Both the position numbers and the translations under genes were made by a program. The notes beneath the pieces were generated by a model that saw nothing but the letters and a program-made list of their open reading frames with translations, was not told the DNA's origin and did no database searches. 64,000 nucleotides of DNA. Origin: Pseudomonadota bacterium (lineage in GTDB: Bacteria; Pseudomonadota; Gammaproteobacteria; Xanthomonadales; Wenzhouxiangellaceae). This document shows, piece by piece, positions 54,238-63,889 of this stretch; the stretch's first letter is position 1; each line of letters begins with the position of its first letter. Where the stretch lies: contig CP053448.1 in NCBI GenBank assembly GCA_013285445.1, positions 3,083,530 through 3,147,529 of the forward strand. Direction: 5' to 3'.

Positions 54238-56925
54238 TTAATGTGCACTTTCCCAATCAGGTCCGGATGCCGCGTCGACAACCAGCGGCACCGCAAGCTC
54301 GGCGGCGGCCTGCATGCGTGCAATCACCTCCTCGCGCACCCTGTCAATCACCGATGCATCGACCTCCAGCACCAGTTCATCGTGTACCTGCATCACCAGG
54401 CTCGCCGGCACATCCTCGGCCAGCAGCCAGGCATCGACGTCGATCATGGCGCGTTTGATGATGTCGGCCGCGGTGCCCTGCATCGGCGCGTTGATGGCGG
54501 CCCGCTCGGCCGCCTGGCGACGCTGGCCATTACGCGAGCGGATCTCGTCGGTCCACAAACGCCGGCCGAACAGGGTTTCGACGTAGCCCTGGTCGCGCGC
54601 CTGCCGGCGCACCGCGTCCATGAACCGGCGCACGCCCGGGTAGCGCTCGAAGTAGCGTTCGATGTACTGCCCGGCCTGTTCGCGCGACAGCTCGAGCTGG
54701 CGTGACAGACCCCAGGCACTCATGCCATACATCAGGCCGAAGTTGATCGCCTTGGCGGCACGCCGCTGCTGGTCGGTCACCTCATCGAGGCCGGCCCCGA
54801 AAACTTCGGCAGCGGTCGCGCGGTGAATATCCTCGCCGGCGGCAAAAGCCTCCAGCAAGCGCTCGTCGGCCGACAGATGAGCCATGATGCGCAGCTCGAT
54901 CTGTGAATAGTCTGCGGCCAGCAACAATCGGCCCTCGGGGGCCACAAAGGCCTTGCGGATACGACGGCCCAGCGGCGTGCGTACCGGGATGTTCTGCAGA
55001 TTCGGGTCGCTCGATGACAGCCGCCCGGTGGCCGCCACGGCCTGGTGATAGTGCGTGTGGATCCGCCCGGTGCGCGGATGAACGCGCTCGGGCAGGCGGT
55101 CGGTGTAGGTATTCTTGAGCTTGGCCAGGCTGCGGTGTTCGAGAATCAGGCGCGGCAGCTCGTAGTCACGCGCCAGCTCCTGCAGGACGTCCTCGGCGGT
55201 TGACGGCTGACCCGTCGGCGTCTTGCGCTGCACCGGCAGCCCCAGCTGATCAAACAGCACTTCTTGCAGCTGCTTGGGCGAGCCCAGGTTGAACGGCTGC
55301 CCGGCCATCTCGTGGGCCTGTTCAACCAGTTCACCGAGACGCCGCTCGATTTCACGGCTCTGCACAGCGAGCTGCTCGACGTCGAGCGCGACGCCGACAC
55401 GCTCCATACGAGCCAGCACGCCAATCAGCGGAATTTCCAGTTCGCGATAGATGCGGCATGGTCCATCGAGTTTCTGAAGCCGCGGCCAGAGGTGGTGATG
55501 CAGCGCCAGCGTCACCTCGGCGTCCTCGCCGGCATAATCAGCTGCGACCGCCACCGGCACCTGGTCGAATGTGACCTGTTTGCTGCCCTTGCCAGCGACC
55601 GTCTCATAGGCGGTCGTGCGGCGGCCAAGGTATCGCGATGCCAGCGAGTCCATGTCGTGGCGCGTGGCGGTCGAGTGAAAGGAGTAGGACTCCAGCATGG
55701 TGTCATGACCCATGCCGGCCAGCCGGATGCCGGCGCGCTCGAGCACGTTGAGATCGTACTTGAGATGCTGGCCGACCTTGGGCCTGTCGGCGTCCTCGAT
55801 GATGCCGCGCAGCGCCTCGACGGCCTCCCCGGCGCTGAACTCGTTGTCCTGGTCGACATGGGCCAGCGGCACATACCAGGCCTTGCCGGTTTCAACGGCG
55901 AAGGACAAGCCAACCAGGTCGGCATCAAGCGGTTCGAGACTGGTGGTCTCGGTATCCAGGGCGATCAGCTCGGCCGACTGCAGCGCCTCGAGCAAACCAT
56001 CCAGCCGCTTGCGGGTGGTGACCGTCTCGACTTCGAGCCCGTTGCCGGCCAGGGCATGGTCTTCGTCCTCGCCGTCGCTAAAGCGCTTCAGCCAGGTGGA
56101 GAAGCCGAAGCACCTGAGCAGCTCGACCACGCGCTCCCGGTCGGGGCTGGTGGGCTCGAGCGCGTCCAGTCCCCCCTCCAGCTTCACCGCATCGTCCAGC
56201 GCGACCAGCTGCCGCGACAAAGCGAGCTGGTCCAGACCGGCCCGCAGATTGTCGCCGATCTTGCCGCCGATCTCGTCGGCGTGCCCGATGATTCCATCCA
56301 GGTCGCCATAGGCATCGAGCCATTTCGCTGCGGTCTTCGGCCCGACCTTCTCGATACCGGGTATGTTGTCCGAGCTGTCGCCAGTCAGAGCCAGCAGATC
56401 AGCCATCCGCTCGGGCCCGACACCGAATTTTTCGCGCACCGCGACCGGGTCATAGCGCTTGTCCTGCATGGTGTCCTCGAGCACCACGCCATCATCGACC
56501 AGCTGCGCAAGATCCTTGTCCCCGGACGAAACCAGCACCGCAAGATCGGCTTCACGCGCCCGGCGGGTCAGCGTGGCGATTACATCATCTGCCTCCACGC
56601 CGTCAATCACCAGCCGGGGCAGACCCAGGGCATCGATCAGTTGGTAGAGGGGTTCGATCTGACGCTTGAGCTCGTCGGGCATGGGCGGACGTGTTGCCTT
56701 GTACTCGGCGTAGGTCTCGTGCCGGAAGGTCTTGCCCGGAGCATCGAAGATCACCGCAACACGGCGTGGCTGGTAGCGCTCCACCAGACGCCTGACCATA
56801 TTGGCTACACCGAAAATGGCACCGGTGGGCTGTCCATCACCGCTGGTCAGGTTCGGCAGCGCATGAAAGGCACGGTAGAGATAGGACGAGCCGTCGATCA
56901 GGCACAGGTCGAAGTCTTGGGGCAT
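54238..56925 (-). CDS. polA: DNA polymerase I
   Basis: An 895-residue PolA. The N-terminal 5'-3' exonuclease (about 1-295) has LIDGSSYLYRAFHALP and LTGDSSDNIPGIEKVGPKTA. The 3'-5' exonuclease (about 305-500) begins LIALDTETTSLEPLDADLVG and appears active. The polymerase domain has AADYSQIELRIMAHLS (motif A), RRAAKAINFGLMYGMSAWGL (motif B) and VMQVHDELVLEV (motif C). It fills gaps and removes Okazaki primers. Transcribed away from DUF2782, a conserved neighbour. Confidence 0.97.
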   Translation of the reverse strand: MPQDFDLCLIDGSSYLYRAFHALPNLTSGDGQPTGAIFGVANMVRRLVERYQPRRVAVIFDAPGKTFRHETYAEYKATRPPMPDELKRQIEPLYQLIDALGLPRLVIDGVEADDVIATLTRRAREADLAVLVSSGDKDLAQLVDDGVVLEDTMQDKRYDPVAVREKFGVGPERMADLLALTGDSSDNIPGIEKVGPKTAAKWLDAYGDLDGIIGHADEIGGKIGDNLRAGLDQLALSRQLVALDDAVKLEGGLDALEPTSPDRERVVELLRCFGFSTWLKRFSDGEDEDHALAGNGLEVETVTTRKRLDGLLEALQSAELIALDTETTSLEPLDADLVGLSFAVETGKAWYVPLAHVDQDNEFSAGEAVEALRGIIEDADRPKVGQHLKYDLNVLERAGIRLAGMGHDTMLESYSFHSTATRHDMDSLASRYLGRRTTAYETVAGKGSKQVTFDQVPVAVAADYAGEDAEVTLALHHHLWPRLQKLDGPCRIYRELEIPLIGVLARMERVGVALDVEQLAVQSREIERRLGELVEQAHEMAGQPFNLGSPKQLQEVLFDQLGLPVQRKTPTGQPSTAEDVLQELARDYELPRLILEHRSLAKLKNTYTDRLPERVHPRTGRIHTHYHQAVAATGRLSSSDPNLQNIPVRTPLGRRIRKAFVAPEGRLLLAADYSQIELRIMAHLSADERLLEAFAAGEDIHRATAAEVFGAGLDEVTDQQRRAAKAINFGLMYGMSAWGLSRQLELSREQAGQYIERYFERYPGVRRFMDAVRRQARDQGYVETLFGRRLWTDEIRSRNGQRRQAAERAAINAPMQGTAADIIKRAMIDVDAWLLAEDVPASLVMQVHDELVLEVDASVIDRVREEVIARMQAAAELAVPLVVDAASGPDWESAH

Positions 56926-57082
56926 CGGTCGTCACGGGTTGGCATCGTCACACGATGATACTATCTGCACGGGTCCGCGGAATCCCGACGTTGATCTGCG
57001 GTCTGATGGAATGAGGACAGGGCGAGCTCGACAGAGCAACACGCGCCCGGCATGCAGCGTCCGCCACAGCGAGGAGTCCGAT

Positions 57083-57448
57083 ATGATGCGTACCAGAGTT
57101 CCCGTCACCTTGCTGGCCGGGCTGGTGACGCTACCCGGCGTCGTTCTGGCGCAGCAGCAGGATCCGCCGCCGGCCGATGCGCCACCGCCCCCGCCGATTC
57201 GCGAACCGCTGCCACCCAAGGTGCAGGACTCCGATGATCAGATCGAGCCGCAGGTGGTCATTCGCCGCGAGGACGATCGTATCGTCGAGGAATACAGCTC
57301 CGGCGGTGTCGTCTACATGATCCGGATCGTGCCCGATGTCGGGCCGCCCTACTATTTGATCGATACCACCGGTGACGGCAACTTCGACAGCCGCCATGAG
57401 CATATGCAGCCGGTCCGGCCAGCGCACTGGAAGATCGCCGAGTGGTGA
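57083..57448 (+). CDS. DUF2782 domain-containing exported protein
   Basis: A 121-residue protein with signal peptide (VTLLAGLVTLPGVVLAQQ), a Pro-rich stretch (DPPPADAPPPPPIREPLPP) and the DUF2782 domain: EPQVVIRREDDRIVEEY, GVVYMIRIVPDVGPPYYLID and HWKIAEW. Small proteins of this family sit divergent from polA across pseudomonads and xanthomonads; function unknown. GAGGAG precedes ATG 57083 (57086 possible). An in-frame extension to 56939 crosses the intergenic region and is rejected. Convergent with ksgA. Confidence 0.88.
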   Translation: MMRTRVPVTLLAGLVTLPGVVLAQQQDPPPADAPPPPPIREPLPPKVQDSDDQIEPQVVIRREDDRIVEEYSSGGVVYMIRIVPDVGPPYYLIDTTGDGNFDSRHEHMQPVRPAHWKIAEW

Positions 57449-57469
57449 ATTCCCGACAGCCCCGTCCGG

Positions 57470-58276
57470 TCAATCGGCCATGCGGCGCTCAGGCGCGCGG
57501 GAATCGGTCAGCCGGTCGGACAGGGCGGAGAACCCGGCCAGGGATACCGTTTCTGCCCTGGCTTTCGGATCGACACCGGCTGAGGCGATCTCCTCTTCGC
57601 TGAACAGGTCTTTCAGGGCGTTGCGCAGGGTCTTGCGGCGCTGACCGAAGGCGGCACGCACCACCGCATGCAAACGGGGCAGCCTGTCCAGCCCGGCTGA
57701 GTCCAGCGGTTTGGGCGTCATCCGGACCACGGCCGAAACCACCTTTGGCGGCGGCCGGAACGCGCCGGGCGGCACGTCGAACAATCGCGCCATGTCGCAA
57801 TGGAAAGCCGCCATGACCGTCAGGCGGCCATACTGCTTCGAGCCCGGATCAGCCACCAGACGATCGATCACTTCCTTTTGCAGCATGAAATGCATATCGA
57901 CGACGCGTTCGCCAAACCCGAACAGGTGAAACAGGATCGGCGTCGATATGTTGTAGGGCAGATTGCCGACCACGCGCAGGGGTAATGGCGAGAGCCTGGC
58001 CAGGTCGGTTTCGAGCACGTCGGCCTGGATGACCTCCAGTGAACCCGGAAACCCCAGCCGCCGGGGCAGCGACGCGGCCAGATCGCGATCGAGCTCGACC
58101 GCGATGACCCGCGCCCCGGCCGCCAGCAGAGGGCCGGTCAGCACGCCCTCTCCCGGCCCGATCTCGACAATGGTCTGGCCGTGCCGCGGATTGACGGCCC
58201 CGACCAGCCGGCGCACCACGGCCTGGTCATGCAGGAAATGCTGCCCGAAGCGCTTGCGCGGGCGATGTGGCTTCAC
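57470..58276 (-). CDS. ksgA: 16S rRNA (adenine1518/1519-N6) dimethyltransferase RsmA/KsgA
   Basis: A 268-residue rRNA methyltransferase. RPRKRFGQHFLHDQAVVRRL opens the protein, the SAM loop is VEIGPGEGVLTGPLLAAG, and the catalytic NLPYNIS is followed by the C-terminal PPPKVVSAVVRM. It dimethylates two adenines in the 16S 3' hairpin. The GTG start overlaps the pdxA stop (GTGA). Last gene of lptD-surA-pdxA-ksgA; apaG, often next, is absent. Confidence 0.97.
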   Translation of the reverse strand: MKPHRPRKRFGQHFLHDQAVVRRLVGAVNPRHGQTIVEIGPGEGVLTGPLLAAGARVIAVELDRDLAASLPRRLGFPGSLEVIQADVLETDLARLSPLPLRVVGNLPYNISTPILFHLFGFGERVVDMHFMLQKEVIDRLVADPGSKQYGRLTVMAAFHCDMARLFDVPPGAFRPPPKVVSAVVRMTPKPLDSAGLDRLPRLHAVVRAAFGQRRKTLRNALKDLFSEEEIASAGVDPKARAETVSLAGFSALSDRLTDSRAPERRMAD

Positions 58277-59244
58277 GGCTTGCCCGCAGCCAGCTCGCGC
58301 GCCAGGCGAATGGCGGCAATCAGGCTGCCGCTGTCAGCCCGGCCCTGACCCGCCCGATCCAGCGCGGTGCCGTGATCAACCGACGTGCGCACAAAAGGCA
58401 GACCCAGAGTGGTATTGACGGCATGACCGAAACCGACGTGCTTGAGCACCGGTAACCCCTGGTCGTGATACATCGCCAGTACAGCATCAAACGACCGCAG
58501 CCGGTCCGGCGTGAAGGCCGTGTCGGCCGGAAGCGGCCCAAGCAGGTCCAGATCGCTGCGCGACGAGAAATGCTCGATGACCGGTCCGATGACCCGGATT
58601 TCCTCATCACCCAGGTGACCATCCTCTCCGGCATGCGGATTGAGACCCAGAACGGCAATACGCGGGCGCTTGATGCCGAAACGATGTCGCAGCCCGTCTT
58701 GCAGGATTTCCAGAGTGTGCCCGAGCGAGTCCCGGGTGATCGCGTCGGGTACCGCGCGCAGCGGCAGATGGGTCGTGGCCAGCGCCACCCGCAGCGCGCC
58801 GGCAACCAGCACCATCACCACCCGCACGACACCGGCCTGCCCGGCCAGAAACTCGGTGTGCACGGAAAACGTGAAGCCGGCGTCGTTGATCACGCCCTTG
58901 TGCACCGGCCCGGTCACCAGTGCGCCGGCCGCGCCAGACTGGCACAACCTTGCCGCCACGCGCAGCGTCTCAAGCACATAGCCGGCGTTGGCGGGGTCCA
59001 GGCGGCCTGGCTGTTCCGGCCTGGCCATGGCAACCGGCAGACAGCGGATCCCGCCGGTGACCGCGATCGATACGTCCTCGACAGGATGCACCGGGGTGTC
59101 GCGGCCCAGACGGGCCAGCGTCCGGCGCAAAAGACCAGGGTCGGCGACCAGCAGCAGGGCCGGGTCGGCCAGCGCCGCACGAACGGCCAGCTCCGGGCCG
59201 ATACCGGCCGGCTCACCGGGTGTCAGCAGCAGCGGGGCGTCCAT
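58273..59244 (-). CDS. pdxA: 4-hydroxythreonine-4-phosphate dehydrogenase
   Basis: A 323-residue PdxA for pyridoxal phosphate synthesis. LLTPGEPAGIGPELAVRAAL opens it. VTGPVHKGVINDAG and LNPHAGEDGHLGDEEIRVI carry metal-binding residues, and SVDHGTALDRAGQGRADSGS closes the active site. It starts 18 bp after the surA stop and overlaps ksgA. Confidence 0.96.
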   Translation of the reverse strand: MDAPLLLTPGEPAGIGPELAVRAALADPALLLVADPGLLRRTLARLGRDTPVHPVEDVSIAVTGGIRCLPVAMARPEQPGRLDPANAGYVLETLRVAARLCQSGAAGALVTGPVHKGVINDAGFTFSVHTEFLAGQAGVVRVVMVLVAGALRVALATTHLPLRAVPDAITRDSLGHTLEILQDGLRHRFGIKRPRIAVLGLNPHAGEDGHLGDEEIRVIGPVIEHFSSRSDLDLLGPLPADTAFTPDRLRSFDAVLAMYHDQGLPVLKHVGFGHAVNTTLGLPFVRTSVDHGTALDRAGQGRADSGSLIAAIRLARELAAGKP

Positions 59245-59262
59245 GCCGCATCGTCGTCCGGG

Positions 59263-60561
59263 TTACAGCCGCACCTCGACAAAGGACTCGCTTCGCAACT
59301 GCCGCAGGAAACGCTCGACTTCCTCTTCGGCCTTCTGCTGAAACAGCATCTCACGGGCTTCGGAACGCATCGCTTCCTCGGTCCGGTCGCGTTCACGCAC
59401 ATCCTCCAGCAACACCAGATGCCAGCCCTGCGCGCTCTGGAATGGCCGGCTCAGCTCGCCCGTTTCCAGGCTGTCGATGACCTGCTGGAACTGCGGGCCG
59501 TAACGTCCGGCCGGAAACCAGTCGAGCAAACCGCCGAGATTGGCGCTGGAGACGTCGGCCGAGTACTCCCGGGCCAGTTCGGCGAAGTCCTCGCCCTGCT
59601 CGATGCGCTCGCGCAGCGATTCAATGCGTTCGCGCGCCTCCTCCGGCGAGGTCAGCTCGTTGGTTTCGATCATCAGGTGGCGTGCGCGATGCTCACGCAC
59701 CATGACCCGGCCGCGATCGCGCAGATCGCGCACCTGAAAAACCACGAATCCAGCCGGCGTTCGAACCGGCTCGCTGATCTCCCCGGGCTGGAGATTCTCG
59801 ATGGCTTCGGCAAAGGACTGCGGCAGGGCGCTGATGCTGCGCCAGCCGACATCACCGCCTTCGAGCGCATCGGGTCCCTGCGAGTAGGAAATGGCGGCGG
59901 CCGCAAACGACATCCCCGATTCAATTTCGTCCATGACCTCCTGCATGCGTGCCCTGGCCTGACGCAGCTCGTCCGGACTGGCTGATTCCGGCGCGGTGAT
60001 GACAATCTGCGACAGCAGATACTCCTGACCGCCGAACCGTTCAGAGGCAAGCAGAATATCGATTTCGGTTTCGGTGATTTCATCCATTGAATTGGCCACC
60101 CGCTGGCGCAGCCGTGACGACATCATCTCGTTGCGGATTTCGCGCCGGAACTCCTCGAATTCGATGCCATCGGCTTCCAGTGCCCGGCGCATCTGCGCCA
60201 GGCTGATATTGTTCTGCTCGGCCACCCGCTCCAGCGCGCTGTCGACGTCGCTGTCGGAGACCCGAATGCCGGTGGCTTCGGCGCGAATCACCTCAAGGCG
60301 CGTCTGAATCAGTCGCTCGAGGACCTGCTCTTCCAGTACATCCTGAGGCGGCAGACTCTGCCCGCGCGCCAGGACCTGCTGGCGGATGCTCTCGACGGCC
60401 TGATCCAGCTCGCTTTTGAGAATCACGTCCTCTTCGACCAGTGCCACAATACGGTCAATTTCCTCGCGTTCATCCTGGCCCATCGCCAGCACCGGCAGCA
60501 GCACGGCCAGGGCGGTCAGCAGGGTCGTCATTCTCTGTCTCATTGTCTTCATCCTGTCCAT
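59263..60561 (-). CDS. surA: Periplasmic peptidyl-prolyl isomerase and outer-membrane chaperone SurA
   Basis: A 432-residue SurA (E. coli 428): signal peptide (TLLTALAVLLPVLAMGQ), N-terminal chaperone domain with VALVEEDVILKSELDQAV, and two parvulin domains. The first is around 175-275 (QYLLSQIVITAP, GGDVGWRSISALP); the second around 285-385 (REHRARHLMIETN, LGGLLDWFPAGRYGPQF). It escorts barrel proteins, including LptD, through the periplasm. ATG at 60561 with AAGGA is preferred over the reading from 60612. Follows lptD by 16 bp. Confidence 0.96.
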   Translation of the reverse strand: MDRMKTMRQRMTTLLTALAVLLPVLAMGQDEREEIDRIVALVEEDVILKSELDQAVESIRQQVLARGQSLPPQDVLEEQVLERLIQTRLEVIRAEATGIRVSDSDVDSALERVAEQNNISLAQMRRALEADGIEFEEFRREIRNEMMSSRLRQRVANSMDEITETEIDILLASERFGGQEYLLSQIVITAPESASPDELRQARARMQEVMDEIESGMSFAAAAISYSQGPDALEGGDVGWRSISALPQSFAEAIENLQPGEISEPVRTPAGFVVFQVRDLRDRGRVMVREHRARHLMIETNELTSPEEARERIESLRERIEQGEDFAELAREYSADVSSANLGGLLDWFPAGRYGPQFQQVIDSLETGELSRPFQSAQGWHLVLLEDVRERDRTEEAMRSEAREMLFQQKAEEEVERFLRQLRSESFVEVRL

Positions 60562-60577
60562 GGGTTCCTTGCGGTGT

Positions 60578-62796
60578 TCACTCCTGATCGTAAAACAGCG
60601 GATAAGGGGCACGCCCGATGGTGCCGAGGCCCTTGAGCTGCAGCTCGATGAAAAAGGCGGTGCGCGTGTCCGACTCGCGGTCGTTGATCCACTCGCGTGC
60701 GGTCAGCCGCAGTGACCAGCAGCAGGTGTCATATTCCAGTCCACCGAGCAGCTCCAGCGCTTCATTGTCCTCGAACGAATAGGTCACGCGGCCGATGATG
60801 TTCAATCGCTCACCGAGCGGGTAGCGCAGGCGCAGGTCGGCCTGGTCAACCCGGTCGCGCCGCAGACGGTAGCCAAATGCCGCCTGGCGACGATCATCGC
60901 CGCGATAACTGAGACCGAAACGAGCCACTTCCGTTTCATCCGCATCATCGTCCCACTGCAGACCGGCACTGACCGCCAGCGCCCGCGCCGGTCGCCAGGT
61001 CAGCTCGGCGACCACCGACGAGCGCGAACGCTCCTCGACCGGCCGTCCCGGCAGCTGTACGCGCCGGTCGCCGAAGTGAACGATCTGACCGATGCTCGCA
61101 TCGAGCAGGCTGCTGCCGTCACCGGCATCGAGCAGCCTCGAGGTCAACGCCAGGGTCAGCTGATTGGCATCGCCCTGCCGGTCGGGGCCGCTGAAACGAT
61201 TGTAGTGGAACAGCTGGCTGAACCCGAAGGTCAGCTCGCGGGTATCGAAGTCGGGCAGATCCGCCTGGCTGCGAAACGGTACGTAAAGATAGTAGAAACG
61301 GGGTTCGAGCGTCTGGATCCTGCCGCCGGACAAGCGTCGCTCGAAAGTCAGCCCGGCATCCAGACTGGCGATCGGCAGGGTGCGCGAGAGACTGTCCTCC
61401 GTGTGGTCTTCCAGCGCATAGCCGGTCGCCCGCAGGCCCAGCCGCGGTCGCAGATACCACCCCGGGGCCACCAGATCGTAGTGCAGACGGGTCAGCAGGT
61501 CGACGCGACCGCCGGTCACACCCTGGCTGCGATCGAAATACACTGCTTCACCATCCAGCGCCAGCGACCATCCATGGCCCAGCGGGCGATTGACCGCCAG
61601 CTGCACGCGCGGCACCCGCCGGTAAGGTTCGCGCTCCGGGCGTACGTTCTCGTCGAGCACCTGAAACGTATCGGCTGACAGGGACAGGAGCCAGCTGGTC
61701 CCATTGCCGGTCAGGCTGGCCGAGGAGCGCAGAAACTGCGTTGCCGAAGCGTTCAGGTCACCGCCCAGGTCGATGAAATAGTTGTCATCGCTGGCACGCC
61801 TGAAATTGATGGCCGCCTGCCAGTCCGTCCACGGACGGGCGCCGTAGGCCAGTTCGGCAAAATAGCGATCGCGGTCGGCGCGCTGATCGTCGGGCAGCCA
61901 CTCGATATCGACCTGACCTGACCGGCCTGTCTGCCCCCCAGGAACCGGTACTGAACACCAAGCTGGACGCCGCGCTTCTCGATCCAGCGCGGGGTCAGGG
62001 TGGCGTCTTGTTCGGGCGCGATATTCCAGTACCACGGCACCTGAATGTCGATGCCGTCGTCCGTGGAGTAGCCGAAGCCGGGGTACAGAAAGCCGGTCTT
62101 GCGCCGGTCATCGAGCGGAAAGCTCAGCCAAGGGGAATACAGCAGCGGTATGCCCTTGAAGCTCAGGCGCGCATTGCGCGCGGTGCCCACCCCGCTGTCC
62201 AGGTCCAGATCGACGCGCGAAGCCTTGAGCTGCCAGTCGCGCTGCTGCGGAGGACAGGTCGTGAAGTCGAACTGCTCCAGGCGGGCCCGGTCCGGGCCGA
62301 GCCACTCGGCCTGGGCAGCCGAACCGGTTGCCGTCGTGCCCGAAATCGCATAGTCGACGTCCAGAAACCAGGCCAGGCGCTCGCGCGTCTGGTACCAGGC
62401 TTCGGCGGCGTCGAGCTGCAGGCGGGCGTCATTGAACCGGAGCCGGCCGGGAATGTCGACCCGCCCGCTGGCCCGGTCGTAGGCAATTTCATCGGTCTCG
62501 AGCTGCTGGCTGCCCTGCACGACGCGCACGTTGTCGAGAAAGCGAATGGGCTGGCCCTGGACCGCTTCGTAGCGGGCTGCACGAATATTGATCGCACCGG
62601 GCTGGCCCGAGGCCGTCGGCGGCGGAATGCGCAAGGGGGCCGGCGGCGGGCACGACAGTGCCCCGGCGGTATCACCCTGCGGCGGAGCGGTCGCCGACAG
62701 CGCCGCGGCCGACATCGTCAGGGCAAGCAGGCGAAACGGAAACAAGCGCGGACTCAACGACAGTGACAGCCGGTTAAATTGGCACAATCGCGGCAT
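60578..62796 (-). pseudogene. lptD: LPS-assembly protein LptD, interrupted by a frameshift
   Basis: LptD inserts lipopolysaccharide into the outer leaflet. The first frame (62796 to about 61924) gives the signal peptide (FRLLALTMSAAALSATA), the jellyroll (INIRAARYEAVQGQPIRFLD, GIPLLYSPWLSFPLDDRRKTG) and PRWIEKRGVQLGVQYRFLGG. The second frame continues DIEWLPDDQRADRDRYFAEL and the barrel to YDTCCWSLRLTAREW, with the adjacent Cys pair. The join lies at 61910-61923, where GACCT is tandemly repeated. Removing one 5-bp unit restores a 737-residue protein with normal spacing. It is either a true mutation, a phase-variable site or an assembly error. First gene of the lptD-surA-pdxA-ksgA operon. Confidence 0.9.
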
Positions 62797-62800
62797 TTGT

Positions 62801-63889
62801 TCAATGGTCTGGAGCGAGAAAGGCTGCGCGGACTGCCGAATCGGAACGCTCGAGCGCGTTGACGCGGTCGCGGAAACAGTCAACATCGCCGTTGCACTCG
62901 GCCAGCAAACCCGCAAAAGCCGCCACGCCGGATTCGTAGGTGGCCACCAGCGACAGGTGCGCGTTGTTGAGTGGTTGCTCCAGCCAGCCGTTCAGGCGGC
63001 TGCTGTCGTGCTGATCGGCCAGCTGCCGCAGCTGCGCCCGGAGCCGCCCGAAAATCCGCTCGCGCGCCGTTTCGAGCTGCGTCTCATCGACCGGCTCGGC
63101 GTAGGCCCGGGCCAGCGCTTCGCGGGCCATCAGCAGCTGATCGGTCAGCGCCCGGTCAACGATGCGCCGACGCTGCCACCGCGCCAGGGCGGCCGCATCG
63201 CCGCGCAGCTCAAGCCAGCGCCGCACGCCCTCACGGCCGACAAAGGTCGCAAACGCTTCGTTGAAAGCGGTTTCACCGGGCAGATAAAGGGCTTCATGCG
63301 CCAGCTCGTGGAAGACCAGTTCAGCCAGCTGCTCGTCTTCAAGTCCCAGCATGCTGTCGAGCACAGGATCGTCGAACCAGCCCAGCGTGGAATAGGCCAC
63401 GGCCGGAAAAACGGCGACGTCCAGCCCTTCCTCGCGCAGTCGCAACGCGTGGCGGCTCGCCGCATCGCGTCGGAAGTAACCGCGATAGGCCAGACAGCCG
63501 ACCAGCGGGTAGCACCAGGTCTTCGGCTCGACGGAATAGCGCGGCGTCGCGACCACATTCCACACCGGCGCCGAACGCCCGAGATCGGCGTAATGCCGGT
63601 AACTGCCACTGTCGGGCAGACCCAGCTTGCGGGAGGCGAAGTCCCGGATCGCCAGGACCCGCTCCAGACGCTGCCGCAGTCTGTCCGGGGTCGCCGGATC
63701 GGCGATCAGATCTGCGATATCCTCACGCTTGGCCAGCACTTCGAGCTGGCCCCGGGCAGCCTGGCCGTACCAGGCTACGGTGGCGCAGCCGGCCAGCCCC
63801 GCCATCACATACACAAGGAACACGGTCTTGAGCGACGACTGGTATCTGGACGAGACGTTCTGGCGCAATTTCGGTTCGCTGATGTTCAA
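62801..63889 (-). CDS. Putative zinc aminopeptidase lipoprotein
   Basis: About 362 residues, of the proteobacterial predicted-aminopeptidase family (PF10023). A hydrophobic segment with lipobox (VFLVYVMAGLAGC) is followed by RHYADLGRSAPVWNVVATPR and WCYPLVGCLAYRGYF. The zinc motif HELAHEALY lies in ELVFHELAHEALYLPG, and NEAFATFVGREG provides the downstream Glu. It is probably periplasmic. The start is uncertain: ATG 63889 gives a long n-region and overlaps the divergent methyltransferase by 62 bp; GTG 63823 would avoid this. It ends 4 bp before lptD begins. Confidence 0.85.
   Translation of the reverse strand: MNISEPKLRQNVSSRYQSSLKTVFLVYVMAGLAGCATVAWYGQAARGQLEVLAKREDIADLIADPATPDRLRQRLERVLAIRDFASRKLGLPDSGSYRHYADLGRSAPVWNVVATPRYSVEPKTWCYPLVGCLAYRGYFRRDAASRHALRLREEGLDVAVFPAVAYSTLGWFDDPVLDSMLGLEDEQLAELVFHELAHEALYLPGETAFNEAFATFVGREGVRRWLELRGDAAALARWQRRRIVDRALTDQLLMAREALARAYAEPVDETQLETARERIFGRLRAQLRQLADQHDSSRLNGWLEQPLNNAHLSLVATYESGVAAFAGLLAECNGDVDCFRDRVNALERSDSAVRAAFLAPDH

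Noticed and set aside
55264..56958. 564-codon plus-strand frame opposite polA
   Set aside because: Antisense of a conserved gene, no motif.
60578..62035. C-terminal half of LptD as a separate gene starting at 62035
   Set aside because: Its first 40 or so residues are out-of-frame translation of the upstream half; the family alignment crosses the 5-bp repeat.
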